64,000 bases of DNA from Variovorax sp. TBS-050B (GCF_029893635.1 NZ_JARXYR010000002.1:310001-374000), one strand, 5' to 3'; shown: positions 19,182 to 28,180, numbered from the stretch's first letter. The notes: generated by a model from the sequence alone, not told the origin. Made by a program: numbers and translations.

Positions 19182-21782
19182 CTACTCCGCCGCGCGGCGC
19201 AGCGTGTCGACCACCGGCCGGCGCAGCACGTCGCGCAGCCCCCACCAGCCCGCGGCCAGCGCCAGCACCGCGCCGGCCAGCGCGCCGCCGATGGGCACGA
19301 CCGGCGACGCGGTCCAGCTGAAGTCGAACACGTAGCGCGCGAGGCCCCAGCCGATGGCCGAGGCGACCAGGCTCGCGAGCAGGCCCGCGAGCAGGCCCAC
19401 GCCCGCGAGTTCGGCGCGCTGCACCTGGCGCAGCAGGCTCGCACGCGCACCCACCGCGCGCATGACGGCGAACTCGCGCGCGCGCTCCTCGCGCGTGGCG
19501 GTGACCGCGGCGAACAGCACCACCAGGCCCGCCGCGAGCGTGAATCCGAACAGGAACTCGACCGCGCGCACCACCTGGTCGAGCACGCGCTGCACCTGGT
19601 TGATGGTCGCGCTCATGTCGATGTTGGTCACGTTCGGATAGGTGCGCACCAGCGCGTTGTCGAAGCTGGTGCTGCCATCGCCGGGCTGCCCCAGGCTGGA
19701 AGGCGCCCCCTCGGGGGGCAGCGGACCACGCGAAGCGGGGGAGCGCGGGGGCCATACTTCGGGCGCGCGGAAGGCGCCCATGTAGGTGACCGGCACGTCG
19801 GGCAGGTTGCCCACCGTGTACATCACGAAGAAGTTGGCGTGCAGCGAACCCCAGTCGACCTTGCGCAACGAGGTGATGCGCGCGTCGCTCTGCATGCCGC
19901 CGATGTCGAAGCGCATCGTGTCGCCGAGCTTGAGGCCGAGCGTCTCGGCCAGGCCCTCCTCCACGCTGACCTCGCCCTGGGCCTCCGGCGTCCAGGCACC
20001 TGCGACGATGCTGTTGTGCGGCGGCGCCTCGACGCTGTTGCTGAGGTTGAACTCGCGGTCCACCAGCCGCTTGGCGCGGTCCTCGACGTAGTCGTCGGGC
20101 GACACCGGCTTGCCGTTCACCGCCACCAGCCGGCCGCGGATCATGGGATACCAGTCGAACTTGCGCACGCCGGCATCGCGCAGCGTCTGCTGGAACGCGC
20201 TGCTCTGGTCGGGCATCACGTTGATGACGAAGCGGTTCGGCGCATCGGCGGGCGTGGCCTGGCGCCAGCTCGCGACCAGGTCGGTGCGCAGCAGCACGAG
20301 CAGCACCAGCGCGAGCAGCCCCACCGCGAGCGCGCTGACCTGCACCACCGCATAGGCCGGCCGGGCCGAGATCTGCCGCGTGGCGAGCACCAGCCAGCGC
20401 GGCGCGGTGGCTTCGTTGACGCTGCGGCGCAGCACCTTGACCGCGAGCCAGCTCAGGAGCGCGAACAGCGCCACCGCACCCGCGAAGCCGCCGACCGCGA
20501 TCAGCCCCAGCTTCAGGTCGCTGCTGGCCGCGACCAGCAGCGCCGCGAAACCGGCCACGCCGATGCCGAGCACCGCCAGCGAGGCCGGCTTGAGCCCGCC
20601 GACGTCGCGCCGGATCACGCGCAGCGGCGGCACCTTGGCAAGCTGCAGCACCGGCGGCAGGCCGAAGGCGAACAGCAGCGTGAGGCCCATGCCGAGCCCG
20701 AACGCAGCCGGCCACAGGGTGGCCGCGGGCAGCGCGGTCTCGACCAGCCCCGACAGCAGCACCACGAAGACGTGGTGCACCGCAAAGCCGATCGCCACGC
20801 CGAGCGCGCTGGCCACGATGCCGACGATCGCGAACTCGAAGGCATAGGCCTGCGCGATGGTGCGCTGGCTCTGGCCCAGCACCCGCAGCATGGCGCAGTC
20901 GTCGAGGTGGTTGGCCGCGAAGCCGCGCGCGGCCAGCGCCACCGCGACGGCCGACAGCAGCGCCGCGAGCAGCGCCACCAGGCTCAAAAACTTCTCGGCG
21001 CGGTCGAGCGTCTGCCGCATCTCGGGCCGTCCGCCCTCGAAGGAGTCGAGCCGCACGCCGCGCAGCTCGCCCTTCTTGATGGTCGCTTCGGCCCAGTCGG
21101 AAAAGCGCTTCACGGCCGCATCCTCGCCCGCCACCGCATAGCGGTAGCTCACGCGGCTCGCGGGCTGCACGAGGCCGGTGCGCGGCACGTCGGCCTGGTT
21201 GAGCATCACGCGCGGCGAGAAGCTCATGAAGCCCGCGCCGCGGTCCGGTTCGAGGGTGATCACGCGGCCGATGCGCAGGCCCGCGTCGCCGAGCAGCAGC
21301 GTGTCGCCGAGCTTGAGGCCCAGGGCATCGAGCAGCGAGGCGTCGACCCAGGTTTCGCCGGGCGGCGGAATGTCGCGCGTGATGGCGCCGGGCGCACCGA
21401 CCGCGGTGGCCGTCTGCAGGTTGCCGCGCAGCGGATAGCCCGCGGCCACCGCCTTCAGCGCGACCAGCTTGCTCGCGCCGCCCTGCGCGTCGTCGGCGCG
21501 CGCCATGGTCGGAAAGCCGTAGGTGCCGGTGCCCTCGAGCCCCTCGGCGCGCGCCTGCGCGATGAAGAGTTCGGGCGTGGGGTTGTCGCTCACCACCACC
21601 GCATCGCCGCCGAGCAGCTGCCGCGCGTCGCGCTGGAGGCCGCCCTGCAGCCGGTCGGCGAAGAAGCCGACCGCCGTGAGCGCGGCCACGGCCAGCAGTA
21701 CGGCGACGATCAAGAGGCGCAGTTCGCCGGCGCGCAGATCGCGCCAGAGCGTGCGCCAGCCAAGGCGGAGGGAGGCATTCAT
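19182..21782 (-). CDS. FtsX-like ABC transporter permease (YbbP type), with insert
   Basis: 866-residue permease with two FtsX domains. An N-terminal span (about residues 20-40) and a large periplasmic MacB-like domain precede a central group of spans (about 265-390 and 410-470) and a second periplasmic domain before the C-terminal spans. It resembles E. coli YbbP, thought to move lipophilic compounds. Its usual ATPase partner (YbbA/LolD type) is not adjacent. Residues around 695-722 are a Pro/Gly/Ser-rich stretch encoded by a repeat. ATG at 21782. Confidence 0.88.
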   Translation of the reverse strand: MNASLRLGWRTLWRDLRAGELRLLIVAVLLAVAALTAVGFFADRLQGGLQRDARQLLGGDAVVVSDNPTPELFIAQARAEGLEGTGTYGFPTMARADDAQGGASKLVALKAVAAGYPLRGNLQTATAVGAPGAITRDIPPPGETWVDASLLDALGLKLGDTLLLGDAGLRIGRVITLEPDRGAGFMSFSPRVMLNQADVPRTGLVQPASRVSYRYAVAGEDAAVKRFSDWAEATIKKGELRGVRLDSFEGGRPEMRQTLDRAEKFLSLVALLAALLSAVAVALAARGFAANHLDDCAMLRVLGQSQRTIAQAYAFEFAIVGIVASALGVAIGFAVHHVFVVLLSGLVETALPAATLWPAAFGLGMGLTLLFAFGLPPVLQLAKVPPLRVIRRDVGGLKPASLAVLGIGVAGFAALLVAASSDLKLGLIAVGGFAGAVALFALLSWLAVKVLRRSVNEATAPRWLVLATRQISARPAYAVVQVSALAVGLLALVLLVLLRTDLVASWRQATPADAPNRFVINVMPDQSSAFQQTLRDAGVRKFDWYPMIRGRLVAVNGKPVSPDDYVEDRAKRLVDREFNLSNSVEAPPHNSIVAGAWTPEAQGEVSVEEGLAETLGLKLGDTMRFDIGGMQSDARITSLRKVDWGSLHANFFVMYTVGNLPDVPVTYMGAFRAPEVWPPRSPASRGPLPPEGAPSSLGQPGDGSTSFDNALVRTYPNVTNIDMSATINQVQRVLDQVVRAVEFLFGFTLAAGLVVLFAAVTATREERAREFAVMRAVGARASLLRQVQRAELAGVGLLAGLLASLVASAIGWGLARYVFDFSWTASPVVPIGGALAGAVLALAAGWWGLRDVLRRPVVDTLRRAAE
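19683..19753. repeat. GC-rich repeat translated in frame inside FtsX permease
   Basis: About 70 bp with the palindromic core GCGCCCCCTCGGGGGGCAGC and the tail CGCGAAGCGGGGGAGCG lies within the permease gene. Read in the permease frame it gives a Pro/Ser/Gly-rich loop (WPPRSPASRGPLPPEG and on) between a beta-strand region ending YMGAFRAPE and the conserved FDNALVRTYP. Such repeats normally sit between genes. Confidence 0.6.
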
Positions 21783-21829
21783 GGGCGAGACGATAGCCGA
21801 CGCGCGGGCGCCGGGGGCTTTTCGGGGAC

Positions 21830-22690
21830 TTAGGCAGGCGTGCGCCGCGCAAGTTCCGGCTGCAGCACCAGCCGCTCGACGCCCGCGTAGCAGACGAAAT
21901 GCCGGTTGGTCGCGCGGCCGATGGCGCAGAGCCCGACGCGCGCGGCCACCTCGTGGCCCATCTGCGTGATGCCGCTGCGCGAGACCACGATCGGCACGCC
22001 CATCTGCGCCGACTTGATCACCATCTCGCTCGTGAGCCGGCCTGTCGTGTAGAACACGCGGTCGCCGGCGAGCGAGCCGGGCGGCTGCATTGCGCACCAG
22101 CCCGCGATGGTGTCGATGGCGTTGTGGCGGCCCACGTCCTCGACGAAGCTGTGCATGGTGGCGCCGGTGCCGTCGGCATCGAGGGTGAAGAGCGCGCAGC
22201 CGTGCACCGAGCCGGCCGACTTGTAGGTGCTTTCCTGAAGCCGGATCGCATTGACGAGCGCATAGAGCTGCGCCTGCGTCATGCGCGTGGGCGGCAGGCT
22301 GAGCTTTCCGATGTCGGCCATCAGGTCGCCGAACACGCTGCCCTGCCCGCAGCCGGTGGTCACCACCTTCTTCGCGGTGCGTTCCTCGATGCGGTCGATG
22401 CCGGCATGGGTGCGCACCGCGGCCGCGCCGACCTCCCAGTCGACGGTGATCGACTCGACGTCGGCGGCCGAGGCGATCAGCCGCTGGTTCAGCAGGTAGC
22501 CGAGCACCAGCAGCTCGGGCTGGGCGCCGAGCGTCATCAGCGTGACGAGCTCGCGCCGGTCGACGTAGACCGTGAGGTCGCGCTCGGCGGGAATGGACAC
22601 CGTGCCGCGCGCGCCGTGCTCGTCGACGACCTCGATCTCGCGCGTCAGCGCGGCGCGGGCCTCGGTCAGGCGCGGCAGCGGCAGCGTCAC
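21830..22690 (-). CDS. fdhD: Formate dehydrogenase accessory sulfurtransferase FdhD
   Basis: 286-residue protein needed to pass sulfur from IscS to the molybdenum cofactor of formate dehydrogenases. The core EDVGRHNAID and SEMVIKSAQMGVP match FdhD. The usual CxxC sulfur-carrying loop reads TGCGQGSVFGD here, so only the first Cys is kept. The GTG start at 22690 overlaps the stop of the small exported protein (GTGA). It is last in the formate dehydrogenase operon and may serve both enzymes in this island. Confidence 0.93.
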   Translation of the reverse strand: MTLPLPRLTEARAALTREIEVVDEHGARGTVSIPAERDLTVYVDRRELVTLMTLGAQPELLVLGYLLNQRLIASAADVESITVDWEVGAAAVRTHAGIDRIEERTAKKVVTTGCGQGSVFGDLMADIGKLSLPPTRMTQAQLYALVNAIRLQESTYKSAGSVHGCALFTLDADGTGATMHSFVEDVGRHNAIDTIAGWCAMQPPGSLAGDRVFYTTGRLTSEMVIKSAQMGVPIVVSRSGITQMGHEVAARVGLCAIGRATNRHFVCYAGVERLVLQPELARRTPA

Positions 22691-23097
22691 TGCGCCTTCG
22701 GCGTCGGGTTGGTGACGGCGGCGGGCTGCTGGGTGCTCGGCGGCGCGGCGGCCGTGGGCGCCGGGGAATGCGCGCCCGACACCTCGAGCGGCTTCGGCTC
22801 GCCGAGCGGCGTGTAGACGAAGGGACCGGGGTCGCTGCAGGCGGGCGTCTCGGGCGCGGCGGGCACGGTCTTGCCGGCCGCCGTCGCGCTCGCCCGGTAC
22901 TTGGCCGCGACGCGGTCCTGCGCCTGGCACAGCTTGTACGCATCGACCTTGCCGCTCCAGGCGGTCTTGGCCGCGGCTTCGGCCGACTTGGCCTTGGCTT
23001 CGGGGCTGGGCGCGGGCAGCTTGGCCCAGGCCATCGGCGCGCACAGCGCGAGCGCCAGCGCGCAGAGCTTCAGCGACGGGGACTGCGTGGTCTTCAT
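22687..23097 (-). CDS. Small exported protein of the formate dehydrogenase operon, unknown
   Basis: 136-residue protein that I do not recognise as a named family. A Sec signal peptide (residues 1-25, cleavage after APMAWA) leads to an Ala/Lys-rich helical segment, two cysteines (KLCQAQ and PACSDPG, possibly a disulfide) and a Pro/Thr/Ala-rich tail. It overlaps the gamma-subunit stop (ATGA) and the fdhD start (GTGA), so it is firmly inside the operon. A periplasmic role near the formate dehydrogenase is inferred from position only. Confidence 0.75.
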   Translation of the reverse strand: MKTTQSPSLKLCALALALCAPMAWAKLPAPSPEAKAKSAEAAAKTAWSGKVDAYKLCQAQDRVAAKYRASATAAGKTVPAAPETPACSDPGPFVYTPLGEPKPLEVSGAHSPAPTAAAPPSTQQPAAVTNPTPKAQ

Positions 23098-24284
23098 GCG
23101 GAGGTTCCTTCGGCGGGCTTCGGCGCCCGGACGGTGGCAGTGCCCGGGGGATGCGATCGCTGCCGCGGGATCTTGCCCGCAGCGATGTCGTCGTACCAGA
23201 GCTCGTGGTGCTCGCGGGCCCAGGTCTCGTCGACGTAGCCGGTGCGCATGGCCTTGTAGGCGCCGCTCATGCCGAGCGTGCCGATGTAGATGTGGCCCAT
23301 GATCACCGCCATCATCAGGATCGTCGCGACGCCGTGGATCATGTGCGCCACCTGCATCTGGCCGCGCGTGTAGACGAAGCCCGGCAGCAGCTTGTCGAGG
23401 AAGAGCCCCGAGCCGATGATGAAGATGCCGAGGAACAGCACGCCGCCCCAGAACACCAGCTTCTCGCCGGCGTTGAAGCGGTGCGAGGGCACCTCGCGGC
23501 CGCCGAACAGGCCGCCGAAGCGCGCCAGCCATCTCAGGTCGACGGCGCGCGGCAGGTTGTCGCGGATGAAGGTGAAGACCATGAACACCGTGGTCACCAC
23601 GAACAGCGGGCCGACGAAGTTGTGCACGTTCTTGAGCGCGTAGGTGATCCAGCCGAACAGCGTGCCGCCCATCCAGGGCAGCATGAAGAAGCGGCCGAAG
23701 GCCATCACGATGCCGGAGATCGCGAGCACCACGAAGGCGATCGCGTTCGACCAGTGCGCGGCCCGCTCGAACGGCGTGAAGCGCTCGATGCGGCGGCCGG
23801 TCTCGGCGCCGTGCAGGCGGATGGTGCCGCGCGTGAAATAGAAGATCGCGAGCGCCAGCAGCGTGACGAACAGCAGCGCCGCACCGTAGGGAATGATCCA
23901 GTCGTTGCGCACCTGCCGCCATGCTTCGCCCGCGGTGGTGAGACGGGAGCCGGGGTACTGCACCACGGGCTGGATCAGGTTGCCGGCCTCGGGCGCCTCG
24001 CGCGCGGGCAGGCTGCTGTAGCCGGTCACGCCCTGCCCGACCTGGCGCCACATCGGCGCGTTGTTGCCCGGCTGCACCTTCATGCGCTCGCCGTTGGTCT
24101 GGTTCGGGTAGTTGGGGTCGGCGCTGGCCTCGGGCTTCACCTCGAAGATGTTCTGGCCGCGGATACCGCCCGCGCCGGGTTCGGCCGGCGCGGAGGTGGT
24201 GCCCGGCGCCGCCGGCGGCTGCGCCTGCGCGAAGGCCGTGCCGAGCGCGGCCAGGAGAACGAGAGCGGTCAGCGCTTGCTTCAT
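23094..24284 (-). CDS. Formate dehydrogenase gamma subunit (cytochrome b)
   Basis: 396-residue membrane anchor that passes electrons from the periplasmic enzyme to quinone. A signal peptide (about residues 1-20) and a Pro-rich, periplasmic-looking N-terminal extension up to about residue 130 precede a span and then the four-span cytochrome b core beginning ERFTPFERAAHWSNA. Haem ligand candidates are His in AAHWSN, VHNFVGP, AHMIHGV and GHIYIG. It is longer than E. coli FdnI (217) because of the N-terminal region. Confidence 0.93.
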   Translation of the reverse strand: MKQALTALVLLAALGTAFAQAQPPAAPGTTSAPAEPGAGGIRGQNIFEVKPEASADPNYPNQTNGERMKVQPGNNAPMWRQVGQGVTGYSSLPAREAPEAGNLIQPVVQYPGSRLTTAGEAWRQVRNDWIIPYGAALLFVTLLALAIFYFTRGTIRLHGAETGRRIERFTPFERAAHWSNAIAFVVLAISGIVMAFGRFFMLPWMGGTLFGWITYALKNVHNFVGPLFVVTTVFMVFTFIRDNLPRAVDLRWLARFGGLFGGREVPSHRFNAGEKLVFWGGVLFLGIFIIGSGLFLDKLLPGFVYTRGQMQVAHMIHGVATILMMAVIMGHIYIGTLGMSGAYKAMRTGYVDETWAREHHELWYDDIAAGKIPRQRSHPPGTATVRAPKPAEGTSA

Positions 24285-24295
24285 GGGCTCTCCGA

Positions 24296-24553
24296 TCAGT
24301 TCTCTTTGTTGTATTCGTTCTGGCCGTTCTGGGCGCGGGTCTTGAGCTGCTGCTGCCACGCGGTCTTGTCGCCCACGGTCCAGCCCGGCGCGGTGAACAC
24401 GGTGCCGGTGTTCTCCTTGGTCCCGGTGCCGCTCCAGGGCACGGCATCGTGCTTCACGCCCTGCGCGTTGGTCTGCGGCTTCTCGCCGCAGCCCGCCAGA
24501 AAGACCGCGGCCAGCGCCACGACGGCGAGGGTCGATCCGTGCGGCCGCTTCAT
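24296..24553 (-). CDS. Small lipoprotein of the formate dehydrogenase operon
   Basis: 85-residue predicted lipoprotein. The signal with lipobox FLAGC puts the lipidated Cys at about residue 22. The short mature part is rich in Trp, Lys, Gln and Asn (VPWSGTGTKENTG, TAWQQQLKTRAQNGQNEYNK). No family name is recalled. Its start overlaps the beta-subunit stop (ATGA) and it lies 11 bp before the gamma gene, so it is co-translated with the enzyme. It could be an anchoring or assembly subunit (inference). Confidence 0.8.
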   Translation of the reverse strand: MKRPHGSTLAVVALAAVFLAGCGEKPQTNAQGVKHDAVPWSGTGTKENTGTVFTAPGWTVGDKTAWQQQLKTRAQNGQNEYNKEN

Positions 24554-25170
24554 TTCTGCGCTCCGTTGGCCGGCTTGCCGGCCTGCTGCGAACCGTAGGC
24601 CGTGCCCCAGCCCCAGACTTCGGCGCCCTTGCCGCGCTGCACGACGCGGGTGCGGAAGATGTCGGCCACCACGTCGCCGTCGCCGGCCAGCAGTGCCTTG
24701 GTCGAGCACATCTCGGCGCAGGCCGGGAGCTTGCCCTCGGCCAGCCGGTTGCGGCCGTACTTCTCGAACTCGGCCTCGGAGCCGTTGGCTTCGGGGCCGC
24801 CGGCGCAGAAGGTGCACTTGTCCATCTTGCCGCGCACGCCGAACGTGCCCTGCGAGGGGAACTGCGGTGCGCCGAAGGGGCAGGCGTAGGAGCAGTAGCC
24901 GCAGCCGATGCAGACGTCCTTGTCGTGCAGCACCACGCCTTCTTCGGTGCGGTAGAAGCACTGCACCGGGCACACGGCCATGCAGGGCGCGTCGGAGCAG
25001 TGCATGCAGGCGACCGAGATCGACTTCTCGCCCGGGACGCCGTCGTTGAGCGTGACCACGCGGCGGCGGTTCACGCCCCAGGGCACCTCGTTCTCGTTCT
25101 TGCAGGCGGTGACGCAGCCGTTGCATTCGATGCAACGCTCGGCGTCGCAGACAAACTTCATTCGTGCCAT
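24550..25170 (-). CDS. fdh3B: Formate dehydrogenase FDH3 beta subunit (4 x [4Fe-4S])
   Basis: 206-residue electron-transfer subunit. Four cysteine groups: CDAERCIECNGCVTACKNE, CMHCSDAPCMAVCP, CIGCGYCSYACPFG, and CTFC plus the later CAEMC. It would relay electrons from the Mo centre to the cytochrome b subunit. ATG at 25170 follows a good ribosome site (AAGGAAG). Unlike E. coli FdnH it has no C-terminal membrane span, so the gamma subunit alone must anchor the complex. Confidence 0.95.
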   Translation of the reverse strand: MARMKFVCDAERCIECNGCVTACKNENEVPWGVNRRRVVTLNDGVPGEKSISVACMHCSDAPCMAVCPVQCFYRTEEGVVLHDKDVCIGCGYCSYACPFGAPQFPSQGTFGVRGKMDKCTFCAGGPEANGSEAEFEKYGRNRLAEGKLPACAEMCSTKALLAGDGDVVADIFRTRVVQRGKGAEVWGWGTAYGSQQAGKPANGAQK

Positions 25171-25179
25171 GGTGCTTCC

Positions 25180-28167
25180 TTATGCCTTTTCCACGTTGCA
25201 GATCGTGGTCTTCGTCTCTTGCATCATGGTCACGCTGTCGTAACCGTAGGTCGTGGCGGTGTTGATCGCCTCGCCGCGCACCACCGGTGCCGCACCGGCC
25301 GGGTAGTAGGGAAGCATGTCGACGCCCTGCCAGCGGCCCGAGAAGTGGAACGGCATGAACACCGTGTCGGGCCCGACGCGCTCGGTCACGAGCGCCTGCA
25401 CGTTGAGCTTGGCGCCCGTGGGCGTGTGCACCCAGGCGCGCTCGCCGTTGCGGATGCCCTTCTCGGCCGCGACCTTCGGATTGATCTCGATGAACATCTC
25501 CTGCTGCAGCTCGGCGAGCCAGGGGTTGGAGCGTGTTTCCTCGCCGCCGCCCTCGTACTCGACCAGCCGGCCCGAGGTCATGATGTACGGGAACTTCTCG
25601 GCCACCTTGTCCGCGATGTTCTTCTGCTGCACGCTCTTGTAGAGCGTCGGCAGGCGCCAGAAGGCCATCTTGTCGTCGTGCGACGGGTACTTGGCCATGA
25701 GGTCGGGCCGCGTGCCGTAAAGCGGCTCGCGGTGCTGCGGAATCGCATCGGGGAAGTTCCAGACCACCGCGCGCGCCTTGGCATTGCCGAAGGGATGGCA
25801 GCCGTGGTTCTTCATGAACACGCGGATCATGCCGCCCGAGCTGTCGGTCTTCCAGTTCTTGCCCTCGGCCTTGGGCTTCTCGGCCTCGGTGAGTTCGTCC
25901 CACCAGCCGAGCTTCTTGAGCAGCACGTGGTCGAGCTCGGGGTAGCCGGTCGTGATGTCGGCGCCGAGCGAATGCGAGCCGTCTTCCGCGAGCAGGTTCT
26001 GGCCGTCGCGTTCCACGCCGAAGTTGGCGCGGAAGTTGCCGCCGCCGTCCATCACGTGCTTGGAGGTGTCGTAGAGGTTCGGCGAGCCCGGGTGCTTGAG
26101 TTCGGGCGTGCCGTAGCAGGGCCACGGCAGGCCGAAGTAGTCGCCCGTGAGGTCGTAGCCGTTGACCTTGTCCTTCACGCCGGCCTTGACCTTGAGCGTG
26201 CGCACATCGAAGGCGCCCATGTTGCGCATGTGCGCCTGCAGCCGTTCGGGGCTCTGGCCGGTGTAGCCCACGGCCCAGCAGGTCTTGTTGATCTCGCGCA
26301 GGATGTCGTCGGGCACGGGCTCGTCCATGCCCTTGACCTTCTGCATCTTGAAGTTCTTGCTCAGTTCCTTGCCGAAGCCGAGGCGGTCGGCGAACTGCTG
26401 CATGATCATGTGGTCGCTGCGGCTTTCCCACAGCGGCTCGATGACCTTCTCGCGCCACTGGATGGAGCGGTTCGACGCCGTGACCGAGCCGCTGGTCTCG
26501 AACTGCGTGCAGGCCGGCAGCAGGTAGACCGCGCGGTTCTTGTTGAGGTCGTCGGCATTACCGGGCATGGCGGCCATGGCCGCGGTCGCGGACGGATAGG
26601 GATCGACCACCACGAGCAGGTCGAGCTTGTCCATCGCACGCTTCATCTCGAGGCCGCGCGTCTGCGAGTTGGGCGCATGGCCCCAATAGAACACGCCGCG
26701 CAGGTTCGAGTCCTGGTCGATCAGCTCGTTCTTCTCGAGCACGCCGTCGATCCAGCGCGAGACCGTGATGCCGGGCTTGCTCATCATCGCGGGCGATGCG
26801 AAGCGGCCCTTGATCCACTCGAAGTCCACGCCCCAGGTGGCGGCGAAGTGCTTCCACGAGCCTTCGACGATGCCGTAGTAGCCGGGCAGCGAGTCGGGGT
26901 TCGGCCCCACGTCGGTGGCGCCCTGCACGTTGTCGTGGCCGCGGAAGATGTTGGTGCCGCCGCCCGACTTGCCCACGTTGCCGAGCGCGAGCTGCAGGAT
27001 GCACGAGGCGCGCACCATCGCGTTGCCGATGGTGTGCTGCGTCTGGCCCATGCACCAGACGATGGTGCCGGGGCGGTTCTCGTGCAGCCAGGTCGCGACC
27101 TTGACCATCTGCGCTTCCTTCACGCCGCAGACCTCCTCGACCTTGTCGGGCGTCCACTTGGCGAGCACTTCCTCGCGCACCTTGTCCATGCCGAAGACGC
27201 GGTCGTTGATGTAGGCCTTGTCTTCCCAGCCGTTCTTGAAGATGTGGTGCAGCAGGCCGAACAGGAAGGCGATGTCGGAGCCCGAGCGGATGCGCACGTA
27301 CTCGTCGGCCTTGGCCGCGGTGCGCGTGAAGCGCGGATCGACCACGATCATCTTGCAGCCGTGCTCCTTGGCATGAAGCATGTGCAGCATGCTGACCGGG
27401 TGCGCCTCGGCGGCGTTGGAGCCGATGTAGAGCGCGACCTTGGCGTTGCGCATGTCGTTGTACGAATTGGTCATGGCGCCGTAGCCCCATGTGTTCGCGA
27501 CGCCGGCCACCGTGGTCGAGTGGCAGATGCGGGCCTGGTGGTCGCAGTTGTTGCTGCCCCAGAAGCTCACGAACTTGCGCAGCAGGTACGCCTGCTCGTT
27601 GCTGTGCTTGGACGAGCCGATCCAGTAGACCGAATCGGGCCCGCTGGCCTGGCGCAGCTCCTTGAGCTTGGCCGTGATCTCGTCGAGCGCCGTGTCCCAG
27701 CTGATGCGCTCGTACTTGCCGTTGACCAGCTTCATCGGATAGCGCAGGCGGTACTCGCCATGGCCGTGTTCGCGCAGCGCGGCGCCCTTGGCGCAGTGGG
27801 CGCCGAGGTTGATCGGCGAATCGAACACCGGCTCCTGGCGCACCCAGACGCCGTTCTCGACCACGGCGTCGGAGGCGCAGCCCACCGAGCAGTGCGAGCA
27901 CACGGTGCGCCGGATCTCGACCTTGCCGGCGCCGACGGCCGTGGGCCGCGCCTCGCCGGCCGCCTCGGCCTTGCGCATCAGCGTGAGCTGGCCCGCGGCC
28001 AGTCCGACGCCCACGCCGAGCCCCGAGCGGCGCAGGAAGGCGCGCCGGTCCATCGTGGGCAGCGCGCCCGAGAGGCCGCGGCGCAGGCTGTGAACGAACG
28101 CCGAAGACTCGCGTTCCCCCGTCCGCGAGACGGTGCCCGCGGTAGTTGTTTTCTTGGTCAGCAGCAT
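25180..28167 (-). CDS. Formate dehydrogenase alpha subunit, periplasmic, Cys-type
   Basis: 995-residue molybdopterin enzyme oxidising formate to CO2. The Tat signal DRRAFLRRSG starts near residue 40, an unusually late position, and an alternative start is M39 (28053). The [4Fe-4S] motif CSHCSVGC plus GAHCAKG follows. The active-site region DHQARICHSTTVAG has Cys where E. coli FdnG has selenocysteine, so no SECIS is needed. The C-terminal molydopterin-dinucleotide-binding domain is complete. It is 9 bp upstream of the beta gene. Confidence 0.96.
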   Translation of the reverse strand: MLLTKKTTTAGTVSRTGERESSAFVHSLRRGLSGALPTMDRRAFLRRSGLGVGVGLAAGQLTLMRKAEAAGEARPTAVGAGKVEIRRTVCSHCSVGCASDAVVENGVWVRQEPVFDSPINLGAHCAKGAALREHGHGEYRLRYPMKLVNGKYERISWDTALDEITAKLKELRQASGPDSVYWIGSSKHSNEQAYLLRKFVSFWGSNNCDHQARICHSTTVAGVANTWGYGAMTNSYNDMRNAKVALYIGSNAAEAHPVSMLHMLHAKEHGCKMIVVDPRFTRTAAKADEYVRIRSGSDIAFLFGLLHHIFKNGWEDKAYINDRVFGMDKVREEVLAKWTPDKVEEVCGVKEAQMVKVATWLHENRPGTIVWCMGQTQHTIGNAMVRASCILQLALGNVGKSGGGTNIFRGHDNVQGATDVGPNPDSLPGYYGIVEGSWKHFAATWGVDFEWIKGRFASPAMMSKPGITVSRWIDGVLEKNELIDQDSNLRGVFYWGHAPNSQTRGLEMKRAMDKLDLLVVVDPYPSATAAMAAMPGNADDLNKNRAVYLLPACTQFETSGSVTASNRSIQWREKVIEPLWESRSDHMIMQQFADRLGFGKELSKNFKMQKVKGMDEPVPDDILREINKTCWAVGYTGQSPERLQAHMRNMGAFDVRTLKVKAGVKDKVNGYDLTGDYFGLPWPCYGTPELKHPGSPNLYDTSKHVMDGGGNFRANFGVERDGQNLLAEDGSHSLGADITTGYPELDHVLLKKLGWWDELTEAEKPKAEGKNWKTDSSGGMIRVFMKNHGCHPFGNAKARAVVWNFPDAIPQHREPLYGTRPDLMAKYPSHDDKMAFWRLPTLYKSVQQKNIADKVAEKFPYIMTSGRLVEYEGGGEETRSNPWLAELQQEMFIEINPKVAAEKGIRNGERAWVHTPTGAKLNVQALVTERVGPDTVFMPFHFSGRWQGVDMLPYYPAGAAPVVRGEAINTATTYGYDSVTMMQETKTTICNVEKA

Positions 28168-28180
28168 CGTGGTGTCCGCT

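Noticed and set aside
19839-21833. 664-codon plus-strand frame opposite the FtsX permease
   Set aside because: Arg/His/Gln-rich shadow without domains; the opposite strand encodes a recognisable permease.
25180-28167. Selenocysteine in the formate dehydrogenase alpha subunit
   Set aside because: The active-site codon encodes Cys (ARICHSTT) and there is no in-frame TGA.
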